Below are positions 1-7,380 of a DNA stretch of 13,482 bases, in pieces. This DNA comes from an uncultured Oscillospiraceae bacterium (GTDB taxonomy: Bacteria > Bacillota_A > Clostridia > Oscillospirales > Oscillospiraceae), in the NCBI GenBank assembly GCA_944385265.1, contig CALWWO010000128.1, positions 1-13,482 on the forward strand, in the 5' to 3' direction. The position numbers were made by a program, and so were the translations under genes. Under the pieces are notes generated by a model. That model did no database searches, was not told the origin of the DNA, and saw only the letters and a list, made by a program, of their open reading frames with translations. The first letter of the stretch is position 1. Each line of letters starts with the position of its first letter.

Positions 1-88
1 CCTCGGTAATCGGCAAAATGCGGTCGTTGGATTTTGTCGGTGCCATTTCTGTAATGGTTTTTGTGCCGGGTGGTACCTTGAAAGGCAT
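1..88 (-). CDS. Partial unidentified ORF at window edge
   Basis: Downstream of vanT on the same strand an ATG at 88-86 opens a frame that stays open to the window edge (29 codons, starting MPFKVPPGTKTITEM). I do not recognise the product. The frame is also open upstream of the ATG for seven codons to a TAA, and no convincing ribosome binding site precedes it, so the start and even the gene itself are uncertain. A plus-strand frame is also open over 3-134, so open frame alone is weak evidence. It could be the next gene of the van operon or an unrelated neighbour. Confidence 0.25.
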   Translation of the reverse strand, partial: MPFKVPPGTKTITEMAPTKSNDRILPITE

Positions 89-130
89 TTGCTCAACAAC
101 ACCAAAATTTTATTCCCCGGCTCTTTCAGA

Positions 131-2275
131 TTAATCGCGGTTTATGACGACGACTTTCAAGCGCCGCCCCATTCGGCTCAATATTTCATTCGATATGCTG
201 TCCGAACTTCCGGCAAACGACGGTGTTGATATTTCATCGCCGCTATTCTTCCCTATCAGCGTTACTGTTGCGCCCACCTCGACATCAGGAATATCAGTAA
301 CATCGACCGTAAGCTGATCCATACACACTCTCCCGGCTACCGGCGCGCGGTGCCCACTGATAAGCACAGCACCTTTCCCGCACGATAAATTCCTCGGGAA
401 TCCGTCGGCATATCCGATCGGTATCATAGCTATAACGCTGTCTCTCTCGGCTACAAATGCTCTTCCGTAACCGGCAGTGTCGCCTTTTTTAACGCTTCTG
501 AGCAAAACGACTTTAGATTTTAATGATAATACGGGTTTTAAGTCAAGTTTCAGTTTTGTTTCATCATCAGGAGCGCTTAAAACACCATATAGCGCGATAC
601 CGGCTCTCACATAATCGCATTTGATTTCCGGATAATTTAACAATCCGTAGCTGCTTTGAACATGGATTTTAGGTAAGGTGACATGTCTCGCCTTTAACAG
701 GCACAAAAGGTCATAAAAGCTTTCGATCTGCATCTCGGTGAATTTGACGTCGTCATCTTTAAGACTGTCGGATACGCACAGATGGGTAAAAATCCCGCAG
801 ACCTCAATATGTCTCATTTTAAAAACAGACAGTATTTTTTCTACATCCTCCGTATCAAAGCCAAGCCGATGCATACCGGTGTCGACCTTTATATGAGCTT
901 TGATGTTATAGCCCTGCTCATTTAATAACACCGAGTATTCATAATCTATCAATGTCTGCATTAAATCATATTTGTGAAGCTCATTTGCGCGCCGCGGATC
1001 AGTGTAACCCAAAATCAGTATTTCCCCTGAAATTCCATAACGGCGCAGCTCGATCCCCTCGTCAATCGTAGCCACGGCAAACGACTTGACTCCTATTCTT
1101 TCAGCATGTGCCGCTATCTCATACATCCCGTGACCATACGCCGCGGCTTTCACGACAGCCATAAGTTCGCATTCGGGAGGCATTGCCTTTTTCAGCACAT
1201 CAACATTGTGCTCTAAATTTCTCAAATCGATTTCTAAATAAGCCCTGTCGGTATTGGAGGTGCGAATCGCTTTTTTAGGCTTGCATTTATTCCACAATGC
1301 AGTGATTATGACTCCTGATACTACCGACGCAGCACAGACCGCGAGAAAATGAACTATGCTGTTTTCTATAAACAATTCCCGTAAATTAAACAGTTTGGCA
1401 AACAGACGAACTGCCACAATAACCATCGGATGTATGATATAGACAATGAGTGACAGCGTTCTCAAACCCTCGCGCCGCTTTCCCTTAAAATGCAGGACAG
1501 TATTAAACAGGAAATATATGCACGGCAGCAAAAAGATATACATACTGTCGTGCCGCTGCAAGTCAAAGTGCCGCAGCGCCACGGCTTCGCCAAACATCAA
1601 AGCGAAACTGATGACAAACCCGCATACGCTTTTTGCAAATCCGATTTTTGACCGCTTATCAGCTATAATCCCGCCAAGCACGAAAAAGATAGGCGCGAAG
1701 AAAATTCCATTCCTCGTATAGTCTGTTATTTGAAAGATAAGATCATAAAAAATATTCAGGAACGGTATCTTTTCAGCAATACCATAGTAACTGTCGCCGA
1801 ACAAACCTATCAAATAAAGAAGCAGCGATACTGCCAGCGCTTTAGGATATCCAGCGGTCTTTACAAGAGACCATGCGATCGCAGCGCCAATAATAGAGGC
1901 AGGCAAGTACCACAGATGATACAGCGTACCGTCAAACACAATATCTTTTATTATTTTTGGCAGCAGATTATCTATTTCAAAGTAACCGTTATAAATATTA
2001 ATAGGTATGTATATCAGTATAGCTACTGCATAGATAAGCCCCGTCTTTTTTATAAAAGTGTTCAGCTTTTCGGCATTGCGCGTATATTTGGAAATCAGGA
2101 AAAATCCGGAGGTCATCAAAAAGAACGGAACGGCAATACGTGCTATGATGCGTGTCAGTATAAAATCACCTGTTTCGCTGAAGGAAGCAAGCGGCGAAGT
2201 ATGGATAGCCACGATCAATAAAGCTGCAATAAACCTAAAATAGTCGATTCCAGCATAACTCTTTTTTTCAGTCAT
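131..2275 (-). CDS. vanT: VanT: membrane-bound serine/alanine racemase
   Basis: Bifunctional 714-residue protein that supplies D-serine for D-Ala-D-Ser peptidoglycan precursors. Residues ~8-330 form an acyltransferase-3-like integral membrane domain with about ten hydrophobic segments (opening GIDYFRFIAALLIVAIH), thought in the VanT family to handle L-Ser uptake. Residues ~340-714 are a fold-type III PLP racemase domain: PLP lysine K376 in AVVKAAAYGHG, catalytic tyrosine Y603 in AGYGRAF, and VCMDQ at 650-654. The domain order and length match VanT of vanC/vanG-type clusters (about 700 residues), not a soluble Alr. The start is set by GGAGG seven bases before the ATG. The start overlaps the end of vanXY by 8 bp, showing translational coupling. 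Oddity: the PLP motif usually reads KANAYGHG, and here the Asn is Ala (A378). Serine versus alanine preference cannot be told from sequence. Confidence 0.95.
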   Translation of the reverse strand: MTEKKSYAGIDYFRFIAALLIVAIHTSPLASFSETGDFILTRIIARIAVPFFLMTSGFFLISKYTRNAEKLNTFIKKTGLIYAVAILIYIPINIYNGYFEIDNLLPKIIKDIVFDGTLYHLWYLPASIIGAAIAWSLVKTAGYPKALAVSLLLYLIGLFGDSYYGIAEKIPFLNIFYDLIFQITDYTRNGIFFAPIFFVLGGIIADKRSKIGFAKSVCGFVISFALMFGEAVALRHFDLQRHDSMYIFLLPCIYFLFNTVLHFKGKRREGLRTLSLIVYIIHPMVIVAVRLFAKLFNLRELFIENSIVHFLAVCAASVVSGVIITALWNKCKPKKAIRTSNTDRAYLEIDLRNLEHNVDVLKKAMPPECELMAVVKAAAYGHGMYEIAAHAERIGVKSFAVATIDEGIELRRYGISGEILILGYTDPRRANELHKYDLMQTLIDYEYSVLLNEQGYNIKAHIKVDTGMHRLGFDTEDVEKILSVFKMRHIEVCGIFTHLCVSDSLKDDDVKFTEMQIESFYDLLCLLKARHVTLPKIHVQSSYGLLNYPEIKCDYVRAGIALYGVLSAPDDETKLKLDLKPVLSLKSKVVLLRSVKKGDTAGYGRAFVAERDSVIAMIPIGYADGFPRNLSCGKGAVLISGHRAPVAGRVCMDQLTVDVTDIPDVEVGATVTLIGKNSGDEISTPSFAGSSDSISNEILSRMGRRLKVVVINRD

Positions 2276-3029
2276 CTTTCTTCCTCCAAGCGGTCACGAT
2301 AAAGCCGTCCATATTGTTGCCAGAAATCTGATAAACGCAAGGCTGAGGTATCGTGATCACAGTTTTATCGTCATCGGCAGGAACATAATATATTTCGATA
2401 TCAGCTTCGTTTGCCTGTTTATAGACAAGCCGGCAATCGTCACGATATTTTTTTATAAACTCCATATATTCTTCAAGCGAAAGTCCTTCGTTTTCCATAA
2501 GCTTTGAGTGCGGAAATCCCACATACCGAAAGTGCCACGGCTCGTGTGCAATACCAGTTATTTCTTCTTTATTTTTCGCGTACCGCTCAATAAATCCATA
2601 ATCGGGCGCCGCCCTTCTAAACTCATCGCAAATACCTTCATATGGGAAATCGGGACGGATAAAATCTATCTCTTTTTTATTAAGCCCTAAATCGATGGCA
2701 AGCCCTGTTTGATGCTCGCTGTGATTTGGCAAAGCTACATATTTTTTTGTAAATTCACCTCCGTTATCTTTCAGAGACGCGTTGTAAATATTTGTTTGTT
2801 CTTTCGATGAACGATATCCGCTTACAGGAATGATAGAACCCTTCGCCGATATTTTTTCCAAAATAAGCTGTAAAACATTTGCCGCGTCACGCCTCATAAG
2901 AATGTTAGGAAATCTTATGTCGGCGGGCGTTAAGTCTTTTGCATTGTCATCTCTAATTGGAAAACGAGCATTTACAAGCAGCAATGCGCCGCGGTAAATC
3001 TCTTCCTTTTCAAGGCTAATCGTTTTCAT
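2268..3029 (-). CDS. vanXY: VanXY: D,D-dipeptidase/D,D-carboxypeptidase
   Basis: 253-residue M15B zinc peptidase that in vanC/E/G-type resistance cleaves D-Ala-D-Ala and trims the terminal D-Ala from pentapeptides, removing vancomycin-binding precursors. Visible motifs: SEHQTGLAID at 104-113 gives zinc ligands H106 and D113, and EPWH at 163-166 gives catalytic E163 and the third ligand H166. GYRSS at 71-75 is also typical. There is no signal peptide, as expected for cytoplasmic VanXY. The C-terminus (~210-253) extends past the catalytic core with a small beta-rich segment, as in VanXY proteins. The ATG overlaps the TGA of the ligase gene (ATGA), and its own ribosome site is weak, so translation is probably coupled to the ligase. 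It also overlaps vanT by 8 bp. Confidence 0.94.
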   Translation of the reverse strand: MKTISLEKEEIYRGALLLVNARFPIRDDNAKDLTPADIRFPNILMRRDAANVLQLILEKISAKGSIIPVSGYRSSKEQTNIYNASLKDNGGEFTKKYVALPNHSEHQTGLAIDLGLNKKEIDFIRPDFPYEGICDEFRRAAPDYGFIERYAKNKEEITGIAHEPWHFRYVGFPHSKLMENEGLSLEEYMEFIKKYRDDCRLVYKQANEADIEIYYVPADDDKTVITIPQPCVYQISGNNMDGFIVTAWRKKDD

Positions 3030-4078
3030 TCTTCAACATACAGACCGATAAGCTTGTCCAACATCTGAGCAAAAGACAGACCGATCCCTTTCATCATATT
3101 TGGATAACGGCTGTGCGAGGTAAATCCGGGAATCGTATTCACTTCGTTAAATATGATCTCGCCGGACGGCGTGTAGAACATATCTACTCTGGCAAAGCCT
3201 GAACAGCCGAGAGCTTTATATATGACCCTCGCTGCCTCCCGTATCCTCTTTTCATCTTCAGGCGGTATCCGCGCCGGCATATATATGTTCGAAGTTTTTA
3301 GCGTATATTTTTCCGTATAATCAAAAAATCCACCCGACAGCTCTATCTCATCAACTCTTCCGACAGTGAGCTCATCTATACCGAGCACGGCGCAGCCTAC
3401 CTCAAAACCATCTATCGTCTCTTCAACGATGACCTCCGCGTCATGCTCAAACGCAAGCTCTACCGCCGCGTCAAGCTCCTGCTTTTCATATACTTTCGTT
3501 ATTCCAAATGACGAGCCTGCGCGAACGGGCTTGACAAATAACGGATATTTCAAATTAGAATCGATATCTTTTATCGCCGCTTCTTTTTCGAATCGTTTGA
3601 AGGTCACTGACTTGGGAACGGCTATACCGGCTAGACTCACAAGCTTATGCGCTCTGTCCTTATCCATACACAGCGCCGACGAAAGCGTATCACAGCCTAT
3701 TATCGGTATGCCCGCCAATTCAAATAATCCCTGCACAGTACCGTCTTCACCATTTTTACCGTGCAGCACCGGAAATGCCAGATCGATTTTAACAATGCGG
3801 TATGTATCCACAAAAAACTCTAAAAAACCTTTTACGGAACGGTTTTGCGAAAAGATGACCGGATACAGGTTATTATCATCTTCAAACCATGTGTTGTTTA
3901 AGATCTTTTCTTTTTCTCCCGTGTAGTGATACCAATCACCGCTTCTTGTGATTCCGATCGGAACTACATCGTATTTTTCCGCATTGATATTTTCAAAAAC
4001 AGAAAACGCCGATTGTAACGATATCTCGTACTCTGTTGAATTACCGCCAAAAATTACCGCTATCTTTTTCTTTTGCAT
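3026..4078 (-). CDS. vanG: VanG-type D-Ala:D-Ser ligase
   Basis: 350-residue ATP-grasp ligase making D-Ala-D-Ser in place of D-Ala-D-Ala, which lowers vancomycin affinity. Seen: IAVIFGGNSTEYEIS at the N-terminus, HGKNGEDGTVQG at 106-117, FVKPVRAGSSFG in the ATP-grasp domain, GFARVDMF at 294-301 and NEVNTIPGFTSHSRYP at 311-326. The omega-loop segment FDYTEKYTLKTS (252-263) carries EKYTLK, the kind of loop found in D-Ser-forming ligases (VanC/E/G), not the EKGSEN-type loop of D-Lac-forming VanA/B. The start is supported by AGAGG 8 nt upstream. It is first of the three effector genes, ligase-vanXY-vanT, the gene order of vanG-like clusters in clostridia. The symbol is by class; a vanC/E/L/N relative is possible. 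Confidence 0.93.
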   Translation of the reverse strand: MQKKKIAVIFGGNSTEYEISLQSAFSVFENINAEKYDVVPIGITRSGDWYHYTGEKEKILNNTWFEDDNNLYPVIFSQNRSVKGFLEFFVDTYRIVKIDLAFPVLHGKNGEDGTVQGLFELAGIPIIGCDTLSSALCMDKDRAHKLVSLAGIAVPKSVTFKRFEKEAAIKDIDSNLKYPLFVKPVRAGSSFGITKVYEKQELDAAVELAFEHDAEVIVEETIDGFEVGCAVLGIDELTVGRVDEIELSGGFFDYTEKYTLKTSNIYMPARIPPEDEKRIREAARVIYKALGCSGFARVDMFYTPSGEIIFNEVNTIPGFTSHSRYPNMMKGIGLSFAQMLDKLIGLYVEE

Positions 4079-4217
4079 TTTACACGCCTCTTTCTTTAAG
4101 CTTCATATTATTCTTTGTTAATTTTGTACGCAATTTTTGCCATTTGCGAAAACTGGAAAAAGCAAGCTTTCGCGTTCTTCCTCGACATAAAAACCGCTTT
4201 TTCGACATATTAAGCCT

Positions 4218-4239
4218 AGAACAAAAGCACTCTTGTTCT
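4218..4239. repeat. Inverted repeat AGAACAA-N8-TTGTTCT
   Basis: A perfect 7-bp inverted repeat (4218-4224 and 4233-4239) with an 8-bp spacer. It lies about ten bases downstream of the -10 box, where transcription toward the ligase should begin. Its right arm is shared with the larger dyad centred on the -10. It could be a second operator half-site pair or a 5'-end hairpin in the transcript. Confidence 0.4.
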
Positions 4240-4277
4240 GGTACTATAATTATACCGATAACAAGAATGCCTTTTAT
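4231..4277 (-). promoter_or_regulatory. Probable van effector promoter with dyad operator
   Basis: On the minus strand a perfect TATAAT (4254-4249) lies about 170 bp before the ligase ATG. No recognisable -35 occurs at 16-18 bp (ATAAAA at 17 bp), as in activator-dependent promoters. The -10 box sits at the centre of an interrupted dyad: TCTTGTT (4231-4237) with AACAAGA (4260-4266), all 7 bp matching, and GGTA (4240-4243) with TACC (4253-4256). In intact van clusters VanR-phosphate activates the resistance promoter, so this is a candidate VanR-controlled promoter; that assignment is inference. Because TATAAT is also present on the plus strand here (4245-4250), direction is not proven by the hexamer alone. 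Confidence 0.45.
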
Positions 4278-4331
4278 TTGTTCCCTCGCAAGACATTCTG
4301 CTGTTTTTCTATAGATTTTCTTACGATTTTC

Positions 4332-4505
4332 CTACAAGGCAGGAATTATCACTTCAAATTCAATAGTCTCATTTTCACTTCGTGCCGTTATCGTTCCATT
4401 ATGTAGCTCTACTATCGTTTTTGCTATAGCAAGTCCCAATCCCGCTCCGCCGCTTCTTGAGCTTCGGGCAGTATCGATTCGATAGAACTGTTCAAAAATC
4501 CGCTC
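4332..4505 (-). pseudogene. vanS: VanS sensor kinase remnant (C-terminal end only)
   Basis: In the frame ending with TAG at 4334-4332 the sequence encodes [16 protein letters not shown], then [11 protein letters not shown], then about 30 further residues ending EVIIPAL. This is the G1-G2 end of a HATPase_c domain of a VanS-type histidine kinase (F box IFEQFYR, G2 box GLGLAIAK). Everything before it is missing: transmembrane segments, HAMP, the dimerisation histidine and the N box. No start codon or ribosome site serves it, and translation arriving from vanR is in another frame and stops at 4494-4492. It cannot be functional. The piece fixes the ancestral order vanR-vanS-ligase. Confidence 0.9.
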
Positions 4506-4788
4506 CAATTGTAAGTCCCATTATTTTATCGGTGTCTTCGACTTTTGCAGTCAGCATTATAATAGGATAAAAATATTGTTCTCTAATTTTCTGACAGATG
4601 CGAAAACCGTCTATATCCGGAAGCATAACATCCAAAACCGCTAAATCTATTTTTTGGGACTCAATGCACTTTAATGCATCCACGCCGTTATAAAACTTGT
4701 ATACATTATAACCGTCATTTTTAAGATAAACCTCGATCAGATCAGCAATCTCTTTTTCATCGTCAACCACTAAAATCGTCTCGTTCAT
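4492..4788 (-). pseudogene. vanR: Truncated VanR response regulator (receiver only)
   Basis: The start is set at the ATG at 4788, giving MNETILVVDDEKE, with AAGGAG upstream; a longer in-frame ATG at 4833 would add 15 residues unlike any receiver start. The 98 residues carry the acidic pocket D9-D10, phospho-acceptor D53 in LAVLDVMLPD, and T80 in LTAK. Family members continue GADDYITKPF into a winged-helix DNA-binding domain. Here the protein stops after GADF, so the conserved receiver lysine and the whole DNA-binding domain are absent. The break falls exactly where VanS sequence begins. The stump cannot bind DNA and is probably unstable. Confidence 0.9.
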
Positions 4789-4860
4789 GACAGTGCTTAA
4801 TCTCCTTACTATCGCCAATTCTGATACTCTCACAACATCTCTAAAATCATAGTTTAAGAG

Positions 4861-4889
4861 TTTATATATCGGAGCGCGCAGGCGAGCAA
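4861..4889 (-). promoter_or_regulatory. Candidate promoter of the vanR remnant
   Basis: On the minus strand TTGCTC (4889-4884) and TATAAA (4866-4861) are 17 bp apart, about 75 bp before the vanR ATG. Spacing is ideal and the hexamers are fair matches to the sigma-A consensus. Confidence 0.45.
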
Positions 4890-5060
4890 TATTCCCATTA
4901 CATACATTTTTAAATTATACTTCAACTAGTCCGGAAAGGCAATCCTTCCTCCTATATATCCGTACCTAGTTAAAGAATATTTAAGATATTTACACAGTGC
5001 CTTTTGATAAAGCGATCTTTGCGGCTTTCGCGTTTTTTCATCACAAACCGCAGGCAATCG

Positions 5061-5089
5061 TTGATTTATTCGCCGCTGCATGATAAAAT
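5061..5089 (+). promoter_or_regulatory. Candidate promoter of the HNH endonuclease operon
   Basis: TTGATT (5061-5066), a 17-bp spacer and TAAAAT (5084-5089) form a good sigma-A-type promoter ending about 57 bp before the chosen endonuclease ATG. It would drive the endonuclease and probably both methyltransferases. Confidence 0.55.
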
Positions 5090-5146
5090 TATTATGTATT
5101 TTTGTGTCCATCGGAAATGATGCATCCGGGAACAGGAGGAAAGATA

Positions 5147-7327
5147 ATGGCGACATACCAAGATTTTAAAAACTCTTTGCTGCCGGGAAATTATGCATTG
5201 ACTAAATCGATGGAGTTGACCAAAATTCAGTCCAGCGGGACATTATGGTACACTAAGAAGTTCCTTGTGCTGTATTATTATGTCTTCCTTTCAAACGACA
5301 TTAGGACACGGGAATATATAGATAAAGTAATACGGCACTTTGATCGATATATTGAATCTTTGGATAGTAGCGTAAAAGAAACTGCCGGAAATTTCTTTTA
5401 CCCCGAAAACGACGCGATAAATTTCAAATCTCCAAATTTCAAAACGTTTGCGTCTTTTGCTTCATATAATGACTTTGACACTGAAGATGAGCGGAAAAAG
5501 TATCTGAATCGCGCAAAGAAAAATTATTTTGCCCTGCTTATGGACTCAGGCGGTCAAAAAGGCGTCAAAAAATGGATGAAAGAAGCTATTCAGGCAGACG
5601 ATTACGTGTATTCGTTTGCATCTATAAACAATGTTCTGAAAAATGCCGCCGTTGCAACCGCTGTTGCGGAATCTAACAAATACCATAAGATACGAGACCG
5701 CTCCGTCAAGCATTTGCTCTCGCAAAAAGCTATTGACAGCATTATCAAGATGGCTTCCGACGGAGAAGTTACGATAGAACAGGCAAACGAGGCGGTCAAC
5801 AAATACCCCATGGAAGCTCCCCGTTACAAGGCTGTGGAAAACGATGTGATCGCGTTTATCAGGAACGAACGGCAGATAATGTATTATTATGGATATTTCC
5901 ACTCCAAATCTTCCGGCGCAAATGATATCGAATTCAGCAGCTTAACTCCGGTGGGAGAGGCTGCGTTGATTGCCAATTCAAATGAATTTTTAGCTATTTG
6001 GGAACACCAAAAGATCAAAATGATATCGCAGCCCGCTACGGCTGATATCAATGACCTCTCTTTTTCGGCAAACCCCGCCGAGCGTTTTGCAATCAGCTAT
6101 ACGCCCTATGTAGATATTTTGGGCTATCTTTTGCGAAACGGCTCCATGTCTCTCAATGAGTATAAATATATCGTTTCCAGGCGCAAACACACAATCAAAG
6201 AAGACGATTGGGGAAAAATAGAGCCTGAGATCAAAAGCAAAATTGAGGATATTAAACCCTTTGTAGCCGCTTTTGAAAGGCAAAGAGATATCAAAAATGA
6301 AGACAGCAGAAAAGAATTACTGAAATACCTGCTTGGTCTTAGAAATGATCTTCCCTTCGACAACGGCACAAATCCATTTAATATTTTCAGTTGGGGCAAA
6401 GCGGGCGTTTCATGTGACCGCAAAGAGCGTCTCGCGGCTGTTTACGAAATTTATTCCAAGCTGAACAGCTATAAACTTCATAAATATATCTCTCTTTTTG
6501 AGCGCTGCGAAAAAGATCTGAGACACAGATATGTCGAAGCATGCTCAGGCAGATCTGTAAGCATCGACTCAAAAGTAAAGATTGACTGGGATTTGTACAA
6601 CATACGTCTTGATAAATTCATCTTGATCGGTACAATAATTTGTATAGCAGCCTCAAAATGCGATTTGCAGGTCAATGAAAATCTGACAGCAGCAGACCTA
6701 AATCTTTTGACCCGGTACTGCTGTTCCAATTTTTCTTCAGTTTTCAAATGCGTCGGGCTTGGAACAAACTCAGCCGTTGTCCGTGACATATCCAAATTTC
6801 TCACTGCGATCAGCGATGAGGATTATGCTTATTTCGAGCAGGCTGAGGAAAACAGGCAGGAGATAGTCGCTCACTACCGCACGGTCGACGCCAACGATCT
6901 GTTAATAAGGATCAAAAGCATTGCTGCTCAGGCAACCGTTGAATATGCGGAAAACAGGACAAGGAATACGGCGCTCGTCGGTCTTTTGAAAGCTTATTAC
7001 ATACATCGCTTTCTGGAACACGGGACTCTTAAATGTGAGTGCTGCAATAATGAAACATTTATTACGGACTCCGGTCAGCCGTATATCGAGTTTCACCATT
7101 TGATACCATTCAGCATTGCCTATGGTCCTGATCATTATCTGAATTTATTCGCGCTTTGTCCGAATTGCCATAGGAAGATGCATTTTCTTAATCTTGATGG
7201 CAAAGAGGAATGCTATCAAAGTCTTGATGATAACAACTATCTGAAATTGACTTTTACAGACCGGCTTCTCATGCTGAAAAAAAGAAAACCTGCTTCGATC
7301 ATATCACCTAGAGTACTTATTTGCTGA
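5147..7327 (+). CDS. HNH-family restriction endonuclease, C-terminus frameshifted
   Basis: 726-residue protein, predicted nuclease of a restriction-modification system. The start at 5147 is chosen because AGGAGG (5134-5139) lies 7 nt upstream; an in-frame ATG at 5102 lacks such a site. The C-terminal nuclease is an HNH/zinc-finger module: C630-x2-C633, H650-H651 in EFHHLIPF, and C671-x2-C674-H675 in LCPNCHRKMH. The ~620 residues before it are not a family I can name; they should hold target recognition, and the stretch ~260-300 (SSLTPVGEAALIANSNEF onward) looks like a winged-helix piece. The two following methyltransferases support the restriction role. Oddity: after the A7 tract at 7277-7283 the reading frame goes to an unnatural tail ending VLIC, while the +1 frame continues with a protein-like 39-codon tail to 7403. 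The intact ancestor was probably ~751 residues and overlapped the next gene. Confidence 0.8.
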   Translation: MATYQDFKNSLLPGNYALTKSMELTKIQSSGTLWYTKKFLVLYYYVFLSNDIRTREYIDKVIRHFDRYIESLDSSVKETAGNFFYPENDAINFKSPNFKTFASFASYNDFDTEDERKKYLNRAKKNYFALLMDSGGQKGVKKWMKEAIQADDYVYSFASINNVLKNAAVATAVAESNKYHKIRDRSVKHLLSQKAIDSIIKMASDGEVTIEQANEAVNKYPMEAPRYKAVENDVIAFIRNERQIMYYYGYFHSKSSGANDIEFSSLTPVGEAALIANSNEFLAIWEHQKIKMISQPATADINDLSFSANPAERFAISYTPYVDILGYLLRNGSMSLNEYKYIVSRRKHTIKEDDWGKIEPEIKSKIEDIKPFVAAFERQRDIKNEDSRKELLKYLLGLRNDLPFDNGTNPFNIFSWGKAGVSCDRKERLAAVYEIYSKLNSYKLHKYISLFERCEKDLRHRYVEACSGRSVSIDSKVKIDWDLYNIRLDKFILIGTIICIAASKCDLQVNENLTAADLNLLTRYCCSNFSSVFKCVGLGTNSAVVRDISKFLTAISDEDYAYFEQAEENRQEIVAHYRTVDANDLLIRIKSIAAQATVEYAENRTRNTALVGLLKAYYIHRFLEHGTLKCECCNNETFITDSGQPYIEFHHLIPFSIAYGPDHYLNLFALCPNCHRKMHFLNLDGKEECYQSLDDNNYLKLTFTDRLLMLKKRKPASIISPRVLIC

Positions 7328-7380
7328 CAGAGCCATAACAGAAAACGAATATGATCTTGTAGCAAATAGCGGAGGATATA

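Larger units (their letters stand above)
4079..4331. other. Intergenic region between vanS remnant and ligase
   Basis: 253 bp without a supportable gene. It contains the -10/dyad promoter region around 4218-4277 and an ~170-nt untranslated leader for the ligase. The leader has a small inverted repeat GCGAAA (4146-4151) / TTTCGC (4168-4173), which could fold as a weak stem. I see no terminator hairpin after the vanS remnant. Confidence 0.6.
4834..5146. other. Divergent intergenic region, van side versus restriction island
   Basis: 313 bp, AT-rich, with no supportable gene. It holds the vanR-side promoter candidate (4861-4889), the endonuclease promoter (5061-5089), and an unexplained interrupted inverted repeat: AACTAG (4924-4929) and CTAGTT (4966-4971), with an inner imperfect stem GGAAAGG/CCTTCC (4933-4949). 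This is one boundary of the restriction-modification island. I found no obvious target-site duplication. Confidence 0.5.

Noticed and set aside
1730..2221. 163-codon plus-strand ORF inside vanT
   Set aside because: It is antisense to the VanT membrane domain; composition is that of a shadow frame and no homology-like motif is visible.
3366..3926. 186-codon plus-strand ORF inside the ligase gene
   Set aside because: It is antisense to a ligase with all expected motifs, is Ser/Thr-rich low-complexity sequence, and has no ribosome site.
5010..5037. Possible terminator before the T6 run at 5032-5037
   Set aside because: Only a 4-bp GCGA/TCGC stem with a long loop precedes the T run, which is too weak to call.
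4926..5156. 76-codon minus-strand ORF across the divergent promoter region
   Set aside because: It overlaps the endonuclease promoter, ribosome site and start, and has no recognisable motif or good start signal.
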